Source of the DNA: Amycolatopsis vastitatis
GTDB lineage: Bacteria; Actinomycetota; Actinomycetes; Mycobacteriales; Pseudonocardiaceae
Direction of reading: 5' to 3'
Assembly (NCBI RefSeq): GCF_002234595.1
Contig: NZ_NMUL01000043.1
Coordinates: 62,001-126,000 of the forward strand
DNA: 64,000 nucleotides
Below are positions 44,301-52,041 of the stretch, in pieces. Made by a program: the position numbers and the translations under genes. Within the stretch, counting starts at the first letter, position 1. Every line of letters starts with the position of its first letter. The notes beneath the pieces were generated by a model. That model was not told the DNA's origin. It did no database searches and saw nothing but the letters and a program-made list of their open reading frames with translations.

Positions 44301-44565
44301 CCGCGCCGATCTCGACCGGCTCGGCCCCGCGCGTCACGGCGAGCGGTCCGAGGACACCGATCCGCACCGGCTCCGGCGGGGCTTCGGCAAGCGCTTCCCG
44401 CAACCGCCGTTCGGTCTCCGGCCGGGGCCGCCGGACGCTGCCGAGCTCGGCGTTGCGCACCGCGCGCAGGCTCAGTCCGGCGCGTTCGGCGAGCTGGGCC
44501 TGGGTGAGGCCGGCGAGCCCGCGCCGCTTCCGCAGCCAGCCGGCGAACGACAGGCCTTCCTCCAC
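41314..44565 (-). CDS. AfsR/SARP-type regulator with N-terminal HTH, NB-ARC and TPR
   Basis: A 1083-residue regulator. Domains in order: XRE-type HTH (about 8-60, LTQAQLAERAGLSLRAVRNAE); OmpR-like winged helix (65-145); BTAD (150-290); NB-ARC ATPase with P-loop GTGGVGKT (342-349) and VLDNAG; and a long C-terminal TPR array (about 690-1083) with repeats of the ALxxxRETGDRxxE kind. AfsR-like proteins switch on secondary metabolism or stress genes on ATP and ligand signals. The extra XRE domain at the front is unusual. GTG start with GAGAGG. Confidence 0.92.
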   Translation of the reverse strand: MEEGLSFAGWLRKRRGLAGLTQAQLAERAGLSLRAVRNAELGSVRRPRPETERRLREALAEAPPEPVRIGVLGPLAVTRGAEPVEIGAEKQRLLLALLALQPNRTVRREDLVDVIWDEPPPSCLELLHTYVARLRRALRPADLIVTDKGGYRLSAGEAELDLLEFEAFLSREPPAYREALDLWRGPALADVERLRQHPVRLALAMRHAKTVLAYAGTADPEDAAVRLRALTAQEPLDEAAHAKLMLALAASGRQAAALDVFEDVRRRLAGELGIEPGPELRAAQRQVLRQDFAVPEPPSRVPAQLPADVAGFRGRAAQLAELDALLHRAEDDTGARIAVLSGTGGVGKTALAVHWAQRSPAAFPDGQLYLDLHGYGTVRPVEPGDALSGFLRALGVDGADIPAEQDERAAKFRTVLTGRRMLLVLDNAGSAGQVRPLLPGSASCLVLVTSRDALPGLVARDGARRVLVDLLTETEARDLLRALLGRRVDDEPEATSALIGYSARLPLALRLVAELAIGRPGERLAELAAELADERRRLDLLDGGGDPLTAVRAVFSWSYHHLEPDAARVFRLCGLHPGRDLTPAALAALAGVPLTEAERLAGTLVRAHLAQQTGEDRVQLHDLLRVYAAELAAADPDESHAARERLFDFYVRSAAQAMDVVLPQERHLRPRVPDPDVKVIDAQAWLEAERRNLLAVAAHATRHGWPEHLRLLSGILWHYLDVGGYHEEALVLHTHASALAHYAGDRAAEAEPLILIALGHWRVGRSREALRYLEEALVLARETGDRRTEIHAVNTLGLVCRALGRFAEGIGYSAEALELARRTGDRTSEGLVLVVLGCSCRGIGRYGEAIGHFEAALALARDIADRTSEGYALVNMGDALSALGRHDEAVRALEEGLEHLRAMGVRVSEGYALGILGDVEHARGRHAEAAAHLERALEIAQETGSPTNRSVALKHLGDVRLAQGRHAEAARHLEEALSLARECGDRGVESRVLNSLGALSAARGASSDALAYHREALAVAKKTGCRPEQGRAHCGLGEVHCGLGDPDAAREHWERALACYAGECVPGATRVRNHLTALDRVVG

Positions 44566-44770
44566 AGACGTCCTCTCCCGCGTACCCCCGCGGCACGTAC
44601 CCCTCCAGCATCACCATCGTGCCGCTCCGGATGTACCACCGAACGGCGAAGATAACCATTTCCGCAGGTGCGGACGGTGACGACGGCGGGGGACGGCGGT
44701 ACAGGCGCTCGTCCACCGCCGTTTCCTAGGCTTTCCCGCGTCCGGTAGTGGTGGCGAGGGGTTCGAGGGA

Positions 44771-44799
44771 GCAGCCGTCGCATGGGGTACGACGGCTGC
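44771..44799 (-). terminator. Hairpin terminator of the alpha/beta hydrolase
   Basis: A perfect 10-bp stem GCAGCCGTCG with its complement and a 9-nt loop, 11 bp after the hydrolase stop. The rest of the 244-bp gap to the SARP start holds that gene's promoter region, with a TTATCT element near 44658 on the minus strand as a possible -10. Confidence 0.7.
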
Positions 44800-44809
44800 G
44801 CCCGGACCT

Positions 44810-45538
44810 TCACACGCCGAAGCGCTTCAGCAGCGCGCGTACGGCGGCCGGGTCCTCGACGTGGGCGTTGTGGCCGAGACCGTCGAGCGTGACCGCGTCC
44901 GGATCGAGTGCCCGCAGCTGCTCCGGACGGCTCATCGGGTCGTTTTCGCCCGCTGCCAACACGATTGGGCATCGCGCCGCGGCGAGCAGAGCGGGCATGT
45001 CCGGCGCGCCGACGCCGAACGCGGCCGGGTCCATCGCGAGACGCCAACCCCCCTCGGTCTCGCGCAGCCCGGCCGGGTCGGCGGGCGCGATCCCGAGCAG
45101 CCCGGAGACCTTCAGGTAGGCCTGCTCGGCGTCTTCCCGCGTCTCGAACACCCGGGCCGGCCGGGCCGCGAAGGACGCCGCGCGGCCCAGGTCGTCCTGG
45201 CTCCACTCGACCTTCACCCCAAGCGCCAGCACGCCTTCGACCTCGACGTCGTAGCGGCCGGAGGCCAGTTCCAGCGCCAGCACCCCGCCGAGCGAGTGCC
45301 CGGCGACGACGAACGGGCCCTTCCCCGGCAGCGCCCGCGCGACCGCGGCGGTGAGCGTCTCGAAGCTGTAGTGCGGCAGCGGCGCGGACAGGCCGTGGCC
45401 GGGCAGGTCGGGCACCAGGACGCGCCGCTCGAACGCGACGGAGAAGTGGGCCCAGACGGCGCCGGTCGCGCCCAGGCCGTGCAGGAGGAGGACGGCCGGT
45501 TCGCCCTGGCCGCCGGTGCGCATGTTGAGCGTGTCCAT
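44810..45538 (-). CDS. Alpha/beta hydrolase
   Basis: A 242-residue hydrolase. The oxyanion-hole motif is LLLHGLGATGAVW, the nucleophile elbow GHSLGG (Ser about 95), the acid in AAGENDPMS, and the catalytic His in GLGHNAHVEDP. An esterase or C-C hydrolase is likely; substrate unknown. It follows its TetR neighbour by 14 bp in the same orientation, so both probably share the promoter that faces the SDR gene. GGAAGG precedes the ATG. Confidence 0.87.
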   Translation of the reverse strand: MDTLNMRTGGQGEPAVLLLHGLGATGAVWAHFSVAFERRVLVPDLPGHGLSAPLPHYSFETLTAAVARALPGKGPFVVAGHSLGGVLALELASGRYDVEVEGVLALGVKVEWSQDDLGRAASFAARPARVFETREDAEQAYLKVSGLLGIAPADPAGLRETEGGWRLAMDPAAFGVGAPDMPALLAAARCPIVLAAGENDPMSRPEQLRALDPDAVTLDGLGHNAHVEDPAAVRALLKRFGV

Positions 45539-45552
45539 CGCAGCAGCCTTCC

Positions 45553-46125
45553 CTAAGACGGCCGCGCGCGGCTAGGGCGGAGGCCGTCGACGATGACCGT
45601 CACCACCGTGGGCGCGCGCTTGTCCCACTCCGGCCCGGGAATCCGCGACAACGCGCCCAGCAGCAGGATGACGTCGGTGGCGTCGACGCCTTCACGCACT
45701 TCGCCGGCGGCCTTCCCCCGGTCGAGCAACAGCTCCAGCGCTTCGTCGAGCCGGTGGTGCTGGCCGGCGTAGAGGTCCTGCCACGCCGACGCCTCGATCG
45801 CCGCCATGACCCCGCGTTTGACGCGCGCGTACTCGACCAGCCGGTCGAGCCACCCGGTGAGCGCCCGGAGCGGGGGATGCTCGGCCAGCAAGGGCGCCAC
45901 GGCGTCGACCAGCTCGGTCAGCTCGTGGCGGTACACCTCCGCCAGCAGGTGCTCGCGGGTCGGGAAGTGCCGGTAGAGCGTGCCCTGCCCCACCCCGGCC
46001 GCCTTGGCGACCAGGTGCAGCTTGAGGTCGTCCACCGCGCCGTTGGACCTGCTCAGCTCGGCCCGCGCGGCCTCCACGATGCGGTCGCGGTTGGCGACCG
46101 CGTCCGACCGGCGCTCACGGCTCAC
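45553..46125 (-). CDS. TetR-family regulator
   Basis: A 190-residue regulator with an N-terminal HTH (RDRIVEAARAEL...GVGQGTLYRHFPTREHLL). GTG 46125 is chosen because AGGAGG lies 6 nt upstream; the frame extends further but without a ribosome site. It is divergent from an SDR gene across 86 bp that hold two palindromes, and leads an operon with the alpha/beta hydrolase. It probably represses both directions until an unknown ligand binds. Confidence 0.9.
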   Translation of the reverse strand: MSRERRSDAVANRDRIVEAARAELSRSNGAVDDLKLHLVAKAAGVGQGTLYRHFPTREHLLAEVYRHELTELVDAVAPLLAEHPPLRALTGWLDRLVEYARVKRGVMAAIEASAWQDLYAGQHHRLDEALELLLDRGKAAGEVREGVDATDVILLLGALSRIPGPEWDKRAPTVVTVIVDGLRPSRARPS

Positions 46126-46146
46126 GAAGGGCCTCCTCAGATAAGT

Positions 46147-46191
46147 GGACAACTGTCCGGTACGGTGGTGCCGTTAACCGGACAGTTGTCA
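46147..46191. promoter_or_regulatory. Twin TetR operators between TetR and SDR genes
   Basis: GGACAACTGTCC (46147-46158) and GGACAGTTGTCA (46180-46191) are palindromes with GGACA/TGTCC-type arms. They are 33 bp apart centre to centre, three helical turns, and together form one larger inverted repeat. This is a classic arrangement for a TetR dimer pair that blocks both divergent promoters. Confidence 0.75.
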
Positions 46192-46211
46192 ACTTAGCCG
46201 AGGAGAGTCTC

Positions 46212-46949
46212 ATGAGCACCCTGGACAAGGTCGTCGCGATCACCGGAGCCAGCAGCGGGATCGGCGAAGCCACCGCACGGGAGCTGGCGGCCCGCGGTGC
46301 GGCCGTCGTGCTCGGCGCGCGGCGCACCGACCGGCTCGACGCGCTCGTCGCGGACATCCGCGCCGCGGGCGGCCGCGCGGAACTGGCGGAAACCGACGTC
46401 ACCCGGCGCGCCGACCTCGAGCGGCTGGTGGCGCTGGCCGTGGACCGGTTCGGCCGCCTCGACGTGCTGGTGGGCAATGCCGGGGTCGCCCGGATCGCGC
46501 CCGTGGCCGCCCTCGACGTCGACGACTGGGACGCGATGATCGACGTCAACCTGCGCGGGGTCCTGCACGGCATCGCTGCCGCGCTGCCGGTGTTCCGCGA
46601 GCAGGGCCGCGGGCACTTCGTGACCACCGTGTCGACGTCGGGCCTCAAGATCGTCCCCGGCCAGGCCATCTACGCCGGGACGAAGAACGCCGTCCGCACG
46701 CTGCTGGAAGCGCTGCGCCAGGAGTCCACCGACGGCGTGCTCCGGACGACGGCCATCTCCCCGGGGTATGTCCGCACCGAGCTCGTCGACCACGTCGAAG
46801 ACCCCGGTCAGCGCGAGCAGGCCCAGCAGGCCATGGCCACCCTGGGGATCAGCCCCGACGCCGTCGCGCGCGCCATCGCGTTCGCGATCGAGCAGCCGGA
46901 CGACGTCGAAATCGGCGAGCTCACCATCCGGCCCACCCGGCAGGGCTGA
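46212..46949 (+). CDS. Short-chain dehydrogenase/reductase
   Basis: A 245-residue SDR. The cofactor motif is TGASSGIG (residues 11-18), NAG lies at 89-91, and the active-site Tyr154 and Lys158 are in YAGTK, with Ser at 141 or 143. An Arg-rich stretch after beta-2 (GARRTDRL) suggests NADPH. The substrate is unknown. GAGGAGAG precedes the ATG. It is probably repressed by the divergent TetR. Confidence 0.92.
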   Translation: MSTLDKVVAITGASSGIGEATARELAARGAAVVLGARRTDRLDALVADIRAAGGRAELAETDVTRRADLERLVALAVDRFGRLDVLVGNAGVARIAPVAALDVDDWDAMIDVNLRGVLHGIAAALPVFREQGRGHFVTTVSTSGLKIVPGQAIYAGTKNAVRTLLEALRQESTDGVLRTTAISPGYVRTELVDHVEDPGQREQAQQAMATLGISPDAVARAIAFAIEQPDDVEIGELTIRPTRQG

Positions 46950-46966
46950 GCGGCTAGGGTCGGTTC

Positions 46967-48220
46967 GTGGGGATCACCGATCCGGACACCTACGTGCGGG
47001 GTGTCCCGTACGAGGAGCTGGCGCGGCTGCGGCGCGAGTCGCCGGTGGTGCGCGTCGACGACTTCTGGGCGGTGCTGCGCCACGCCGACGTGCGGCGGGT
47101 GCTGCGCGACCCCGCGCTGTTCTCCTCGCAGCTCGGCGGGACGCAGATCCGTGACGCCGCCGACCTGGCATACGTGCGCCGGATGATGCTCAACATGGAC
47201 CCGCCGGAGCACGGCAGGCTGCGCGGGCTGCTCACCAAGGCGTTCACCCCGCGTGCGGTCGCGAAGCTGACTTCGCAGATCGAGACCTGGGCGCGGGACC
47301 TCGTCGCCGCGGTCGCCGGCCAGGGTGAGTGCGACTTCGCTCAGGTCGCCGCCGATCTGCCGCTGCTCACCCTGGCCGCGGTGTTCGGCGTGCCGGAACA
47401 GGACCGGCGGCTGATGTACGACTGGAGCAACCGCGTGATCGGCTACCAGGACGCCGAGTACGCGGTCAGCTCGACCGTCTCCCCCGCCGAGGTGACCGGG
47501 CTGGCGCGGGCCGCGCTCGCCGTCCGACCGGTGCCCGGCCCGGACGGCGCGATGCCGGACCCGCGGACCCGCGCGGGCATGCCGGACCTCTACGCGTACG
47601 CGAACGCGCTCGGCGAGTACAAGCGCGAGCACCCGGGCGACGACGTGATGAGCAACCTGATGCGGCACGTCGGCGACGACGGCGCCCGCGTCTCGCTCGC
47701 CGAGTTCGAGAACCTGTTCTGGCTATTTTCGGTGGCGGGCAACGAAACCCTCCGCAACGGCCTGCCCGGCGGGCTGCTCGCCCTGCTGTCGCACCCCGGG
47801 CAGTACCGGCGGCTGCGGGAAGACCGGTCCCTGCTGCCGTCGGCGGTCGAAGAGATGCTGCGCTGGTGGACGCCGGTGATGCACTTCCGGCGCACCGCGA
47901 CCGCGGACGTCCGGCTGTCCGATGTGGACATCCGGGCCGGGGACAAGGTGGTGGTCTGGTTCTCCTCGGCCAACCGGGACCCGGAGGTGTTCGAGGACCC
48001 GGACGTCTTCGACGTCGCCCGGACGCCGAACGACCACCTGACCTTCGGCCACGGCCCGCACTTCTGCCTCGGCGCGCACCTGGCGCGGGTCCAGCTGCGG
48101 GCGATGTTCGACGCCGTGCTCGATCTGCCCGGCTTCGTGGAACTCGCCGGGGAGCCGGTGCGACTGCGGTCGAACTTCCAGAACGGCCTCAAGTCGCTGC
48201 CGGTCCGGTGGGCCCGCTGA
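46967..48220 (+). CDS. Cytochrome P450
   Basis: A 417-residue bacterial P450. The haem-ligand loop is FGHGPHFCLGAHLAR with Cys367. The I-helix motif is SVAGNETLRNG, with AGNET as the oxygen-activating segment, and the ExxR is EEMLRW. It resembles the CYP125/CYP124-like group, some of which oxidise sterols or fatty acids, but the substrate cannot be set from sequence. TAGGGT lies 6 nt before the GTG, so it may have its own leaderless promoter although it is just 17 bp after the SDR gene. Confidence 0.92.
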   Translation: MGITDPDTYVRGVPYEELARLRRESPVVRVDDFWAVLRHADVRRVLRDPALFSSQLGGTQIRDAADLAYVRRMMLNMDPPEHGRLRGLLTKAFTPRAVAKLTSQIETWARDLVAAVAGQGECDFAQVAADLPLLTLAAVFGVPEQDRRLMYDWSNRVIGYQDAEYAVSSTVSPAEVTGLARAALAVRPVPGPDGAMPDPRTRAGMPDLYAYANALGEYKREHPGDDVMSNLMRHVGDDGARVSLAEFENLFWLFSVAGNETLRNGLPGGLLALLSHPGQYRRLREDRSLLPSAVEEMLRWWTPVMHFRRTATADVRLSDVDIRAGDKVVVWFSSANRDPEVFEDPDVFDVARTPNDHLTFGHGPHFCLGAHLARVQLRAMFDAVLDLPGFVELAGEPVRLRSNFQNGLKSLPVRWAR

Positions 48221-49113
48221 TGGAGATCCGGGAACTGCGGGCGTTCGTCGCGGTCGTCGAAGCCGGGGCGATGTCCAAGGCGGCGCGGCTGCTGCACGTG
48301 AGCCAGCCGGCGCTGTCCCAGACGATCACCGCGCTGGAACGCCGCCTCGGCGTCCGGCTGCTGGTGCGCACCAGCACCGGCGTACAGGCGACCGACGCCG
48401 GGACGACGTTGCTGGGCGAAGCGCGCGCGGTCCTGGCGCGCCACGACCAGGCGCTCGCCGCGATGGCCCGGCACACCGAGACCGGCGGCGGCGTGCTGCG
48501 CGTCGGCGTCCCGCTGGAACTGCCGCCGGAGCTGCTGCCGTCGGCGCTCGCGCGGCTCGGGGACACGCGGGTGCAGGCGCGGCACCTGTCGTCGGTGGCG
48601 CAGGTCGCCGCGCTGCGGGCGGGCGAGCTGGACGTCGGGCTGGTCCGCGAACGCCCGGCCGGGCCCGACCTGGACGCGGTGCTGGTCGTCGAGGAGGACG
48701 TGGGCGTCCTGCTCGCGGCGGACCTCGCCGAGAAGCTGGGCTCGCCGGTGCGGCTGGATGCGCTGGCCGGGCTGGACTGGTTCGCCTTCCCCCGCGCGGG
48801 CAGCCCGGCGTGGTACGACGAGCTGGCGGCGATCCTGCGCAGCCACGGCCTCGACGTCGGTGCCGAGGTCCCGGAGGAGCAGCGGCTGATCGTCGAGCTG
48901 AAGATCCCGGCGGTCAGCGCGGGCACGGCCTACGCGTTCGCGCCGCCCGAGTGGCCGTACCCGCTGCCGGACACGGTGCGGTGGCGGCCGCTGGCCGGGA
49001 ACCCGATCGTGCGGCGGACCTGGGCCGTGTGGCCGGCGAACTCGCACCGGCGCGACGTCGCGGAGTTCGTCGCGGCGCTGGAAGACCATCGGCGGGGCGA
49101 ATCGCGGGCATAA
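48220..49113 (+). CDS. LysR-family transcriptional regulator
   Basis: A 297-residue LTTR. The N-terminal winged helix is standard (ELRAFVAVVEAGAMSKAARL, then HVSQPALSQTITALE); the effector domain follows. Its ATG shares a base with the P450 stop (TGATG), so the two are translated as a unit. This is unusual, since most LTTRs are divergent from their targets; here the regulator would be co-expressed with the P450. Confidence 0.9.
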   Translation: MEIRELRAFVAVVEAGAMSKAARLLHVSQPALSQTITALERRLGVRLLVRTSTGVQATDAGTTLLGEARAVLARHDQALAAMARHTETGGGVLRVGVPLELPPELLPSALARLGDTRVQARHLSSVAQVAALRAGELDVGLVRERPAGPDLDAVLVVEEDVGVLLAADLAEKLGSPVRLDALAGLDWFAFPRAGSPAWYDELAAILRSHGLDVGAEVPEEQRLIVELKIPAVSAGTAYAFAPPEWPYPLPDTVRWRPLAGNPIVRRTWAVWPANSHRRDVAEFVAALEDHRRGESRA

Positions 49114-49205
49114 GCAGTGCCGAAGGCTCGTTCGGAAGTGTTTCACGGGCGGTCTTGCTTGAACTCTGCGACAGGGGAAACACCCCGGTTTCGAAGGAGT
49201 TGAGC

Positions 49206-49952
49206 ATGACTACGGAACTGTCCGGGTCGACGGCGCTGGTGACCGGCGGGACGAGCGGGATCGGCCGGGCGACGGCCGCCGCACTGGCCGGGCTCGGCGC
49301 GCACGTCGTGGTGTCCGGGCGGGACGCCGGACGCGGCGCCGAGGTCGTCGAAGGCATCCGCGCGGCCGGCGGGAAGGCGGACTTCGTCGCGGCCGACCTG
49401 ACGGACGCGTCGTCGGCGCGTTCTCTCGCCGACCGGGCGCGGGAGATCGGCGGGCACGTCGACGTGCTGGTGAACAGCGCCGGGATCTTCCCCACCGGCC
49501 CCACCGCGGACATCTCCGAAACGGACTTCGACCGCGTCTACGCGACCAACGTGAAGGTGCCGTTCTTCCTGGTAGCCGAGCTGGCGCCGGAGATGGCGGC
49601 CCGCGGGCGCGGCGCGATCGTCAACGTGTCCACGATCGTCGCGAAGAACGGCATGACCGGGATGGCGCTCTACGGCTCGTCGAAGGCGGCCGTCGAGCTG
49701 ATGACGAAGGCGTGGGCGGCGGAGTACGGGCCGTCCGGCGTCCGGGTCAACGCGGTCAGCCCGGGCCCGACGCGCACCGAAGGCACGGCGGCGTTCGGCG
49801 ACGGCCTGGACGAGCTGGCCGCGGCGGGCCCGGCGGGCCGGGTGGCCTCGCCGGAGGAGATCGCCGCGGCGATCGCGTTCCTCGCGGCGGACGAATCGAG
49901 CTTCGTCCACGGCGCGATCCTCCCGGTGGACGGCGGCCGCGCGGCGGTCTGA
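49206..49952 (+). CDS. Short-chain dehydrogenase/reductase
   Basis: A 248-residue SDR of the classical FabG-like type: TGGTSGIG (13-20), NSAG (90-93), Ser142, Tyr156 and Lys160 (YGSSK), and the C-terminal GAILPVDGGR. Substrate unknown; cofactor probably NADP because of SGRDAGR after beta-2. GAAGGAG precedes the ATG. It is 92 bp after the LysR gene and ends at a strong bidirectional hairpin. Confidence 0.92.
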   Translation: MTTELSGSTALVTGGTSGIGRATAAALAGLGAHVVVSGRDAGRGAEVVEGIRAAGGKADFVAADLTDASSARSLADRAREIGGHVDVLVNSAGIFPTGPTADISETDFDRVYATNVKVPFFLVAELAPEMAARGRGAIVNVSTIVAKNGMTGMALYGSSKAAVELMTKAWAAEYGPSGVRVNAVSPGPTRTEGTAAFGDGLDELAAAGPAGRVASPEEIAAAIAFLAADESSFVHGAILPVDGGRAAV

Positions 49953-49959
49953 GCCCGGT

Positions 49960-49996
49960 CAGGACGGCGTCACCGCAGGAAGGTGACGCCGTCCTG
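49960..49996. terminator. Bidirectional hairpin terminator
   Basis: A perfect 15-bp stem CAGGACGGCGTCACC with a 7-nt loop, between the SDR (plus) and DUF1295 (minus) genes that converge here. Confidence 0.85.
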
Positions 49997-50013
49997 GGGA
50001 CGCTCGTCCACCG

Positions 50014-50808
50014 TCAGCCGCGGACCGGCTCGCGCCCGGGCCGCCACGGCACCACCGCCGACGTCCGCCGCTGGTAGTCCGCGTATTCCGGGTAGCGCGA
50101 CTTCGTGATGCTCTCGGTGAAGCGCGTCGAGCCGACGAACAGCAACGTCAGCAGCACCGCGCCGACGACCGTCCACTGGAGACCGCCGGCGACGACGCCG
50201 AACGCAGCGACCGCCCACCACTGCGCCTGTTCGAAGAAGAAGTTCGGGTGGCGGGAGTAGCGGAACAGCCCGGCCTGCAGGAACCGCGTCGGGGCCCGGC
50301 CCGCGCGCTTCTCCCGGTGGAATTCCCACTGCTGCTGGTCGGCGACCGTCTCCCCCACCAGGAACGCGGCGAAGACCACCGCGACGACGACGTCGCCCAC
50401 GCCGAACGAGCCCGGGTGCTCCAACGCCGTGTACGCGGGCAGCGTGATCAGCAGGAGGATCGCGTTCTGGTAGAGCGAGATGAAGAAGAAGTTGAACAGC
50501 TGGAACTGCCACGGCGCCATCCGCTCGCGCAGCACCGCCCACCGGTAGTCCTCGCCGCCGGGCGCGTAGCCGCCCTTCCGGGCGAAGTTGAACGTCAGCC
50601 GCGCGCCCCACAGCGTGACCAGCGCGAACAGCACGTCGAGCCGGGCGTCGGCGAACCCGGCGGCGCCGGCGAAGATGCCCACGTAGGCCACCGGGACGAT
50701 CGACCAGATCCGGTCGACCCAGGAGTATTCCCTGGTCAGCACGGAGACCAGCCAGGTGCCGATAGTGACCCCGGCGAAGACGTACAGGCACACCCGCAGC
50801 GCGTCCAT
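50014..50808 (-). CDS. DUF1295 membrane protein (steroid 5-alpha-reductase-like)
   Basis: A 264-residue protein with six or seven membrane segments. The C-terminal part has the conserved GLFRYSRHPNFFFEQ and RYPEYADYQRRTSAVVPW, shared by DUF1295 proteins, 3-oxo-5-alpha-steroid 4-dehydrogenases and isoprenylcysteine methyltransferases. It may reduce a lipid double bond at the membrane; substrate unknown. I start at ATG 50808, with TAAGGT 6 nt upstream; GTG 50814 is possible. Confidence 0.87.
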   Translation of the reverse strand: MDALRVCLYVFAGVTIGTWLVSVLTREYSWVDRIWSIVPVAYVGIFAGAAGFADARLDVLFALVTLWGARLTFNFARKGGYAPGGEDYRWAVLRERMAPWQFQLFNFFFISLYQNAILLLITLPAYTALEHPGSFGVGDVVVAVVFAAFLVGETVADQQQWEFHREKRAGRAPTRFLQAGLFRYSRHPNFFFEQAQWWAVAAFGVVAGGLQWTVVGAVLLTLLFVGSTRFTESITKSRYPEYADYQRRTSAVVPWRPGREPVRG

Positions 50809-50814
50809 GAGCAC

Positions 50815-50831
50815 ACCTTAGGACCTAGGAT
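50815..50831. promoter_or_regulatory. Back-to-back -10 elements, DUF1295/threonine synthase
   Basis: Minus strand TAAGGT (50820-50815) is 6 nt before ATG 50808; plus strand TAGGAT (50826-50831) is 7 nt before GTG 50839. Just 5 bp separate the two elements in a 30-bp gap, so the two promoters must exclude each other. Confidence 0.6.
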
Positions 50832-50838
50832 CGGCGCC

Positions 50839-52041
50839 GTGCCGTATTCGTTCCTCAGCCACCTCGACTGCTCCCGGACCGGCGAGCGTTTCGACGCGGA
50901 CGTCGTCCAGGGGCTCTCCCCGGCCGGCGCGCCGCTGCTGGCGCGGTACGACCTCGACGGCGTCCGCGAAGCCGTGACGCCCAAGGAGATTTCCGGGCGG
51001 GAACCGACGCTGTGGCGCTACCACGAAGTGCTGCCGGTGCGCTCGCCCGAGAACGTCGTGAGCCTCGGCGAAGGCATGACGCCGTTGCTGCGGCTGCCGC
51101 GCTACGGCCGTGAGCTGGGGCTGTCCCGGCTGTGGATGAAGGACGAAGGCCTGGTGCCGACCGGCACCTTCAAGGCGCGCGGCGCCGCGGTCGGCGTCTC
51201 GCGGGCGGCCGAGCTGGGCGTGCGCGGGATCGCGATGCCGACGAACGGCAACGCGGGCGCGGCGTGGGCGTTGTACGCGGCCCGCGCGGGGCTGACGAGC
51301 CTGGTCGCGATGCCGGACGGCGCGCCGCCGATCACCATGCGCGAATGCGTCGCCGCCGGCGCCGAGCTGTACCGGGTGGACGGTCTCATCGGGGACGCTG
51401 GCAAGCTCATCGCCGCGGCGGTTCAGCGGCGCGAAGGCGTCCAGGACGTCTCGACGCTGAAGGAGCCGTACCGCATCGAGGGCAAGAAGACGATGGGGTA
51501 CGAGATCGCCGAGCAGTTCGGCTGGCGGCTGCCCGACGTCATCCTCTACCCCACCGGCGGCGGGGTCGGCATCATCGGGATTTACAAAGCCCTGCTGGAG
51601 ATGCGGGAGCTGGGCTGGGTTTCCGGTCCGCTGCCGCGGCTGGTGGCGGTGCAGGCCACCGGGTGCGCGCCGATCGTCACGGCGTTTTCGCGCGGTGAGA
51701 AGGAAAGCACTCCGTTCCCGGACGCCCGGACGGTCGCCTTCGGCATCACCGTGCCCAAGGCGCTGGGTGACTTCCTGGTGCTCGACGCGGTGTACGCGAC
51801 CGGTGGCACGGCGGTCGCCGTCACCGACGAGGAACTGCTTGCGGCGCAACGGGAACTCGCCGAACGTGAAGGCACCTTCGTCTGCCCGGAGGGTGGGGCG
51901 TGCTTCGCCGCTTTGAAGCACCTTCGCGAGTCCGGCTGGCTGGAAGGCGACGAAGACGTCGTCGTGCTCAACACGGGCGCCGGGATCAAGTACCCGGAGA
52001 CCGTGCCGCTCGACGTCCCGCTGACCGACGTGATTCTTTAA
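50839..52041 (+). CDS. thrC: Threonine synthase
   Basis: A 400-residue PLP enzyme (EC 4.2.3.1). The PLP lysine is K112 in TGTFKARG; the phosphate loop is PTGGGVGIIG. The N-terminus (SFLSHLDCSRTGERFDAD) resembles a degenerate zinc-ribbon-like start seen in actinobacterial threonine synthases. No hom or thrB is adjacent, so this may be a second, stand-alone copy, or act on a related substrate. GTG start, probably leaderless. Its last 4 bp overlap the convergent ArsC-like gene. Confidence 0.85.
   Translation: MPYSFLSHLDCSRTGERFDADVVQGLSPAGAPLLARYDLDGVREAVTPKEISGREPTLWRYHEVLPVRSPENVVSLGEGMTPLLRLPRYGRELGLSRLWMKDEGLVPTGTFKARGAAVGVSRAAELGVRGIAMPTNGNAGAAWALYAARAGLTSLVAMPDGAPPITMRECVAAGAELYRVDGLIGDAGKLIAAAVQRREGVQDVSTLKEPYRIEGKKTMGYEIAEQFGWRLPDVILYPTGGGVGIIGIYKALLEMRELGWVSGPLPRLVAVQATGCAPIVTAFSRGEKESTPFPDARTVAFGITVPKALGDFLVLDAVYATGGTAVAVTDEELLAAQRELAEREGTFVCPEGGACFAALKHLRESGWLEGDEDVVVLNTGAGIKYPETVPLDVPLTDVIL

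Noticed and set aside
40924..44655. 1243-codon open frame on the plus strand opposite the SARP regulator
   Set aside because: It mirrors a gene with clear domains on the other strand. Long antisense frames are expected at this GC content, and its composition (Arg/Gln/Val-rich, no domain) is that of a shadow.
46212..49952. Secondary metabolite cluster around the P450
   Set aside because: Two SDRs, a P450 and regulators are present, but no core synthase (PKS, NRPS, terpene cyclase or RiPP precursor).
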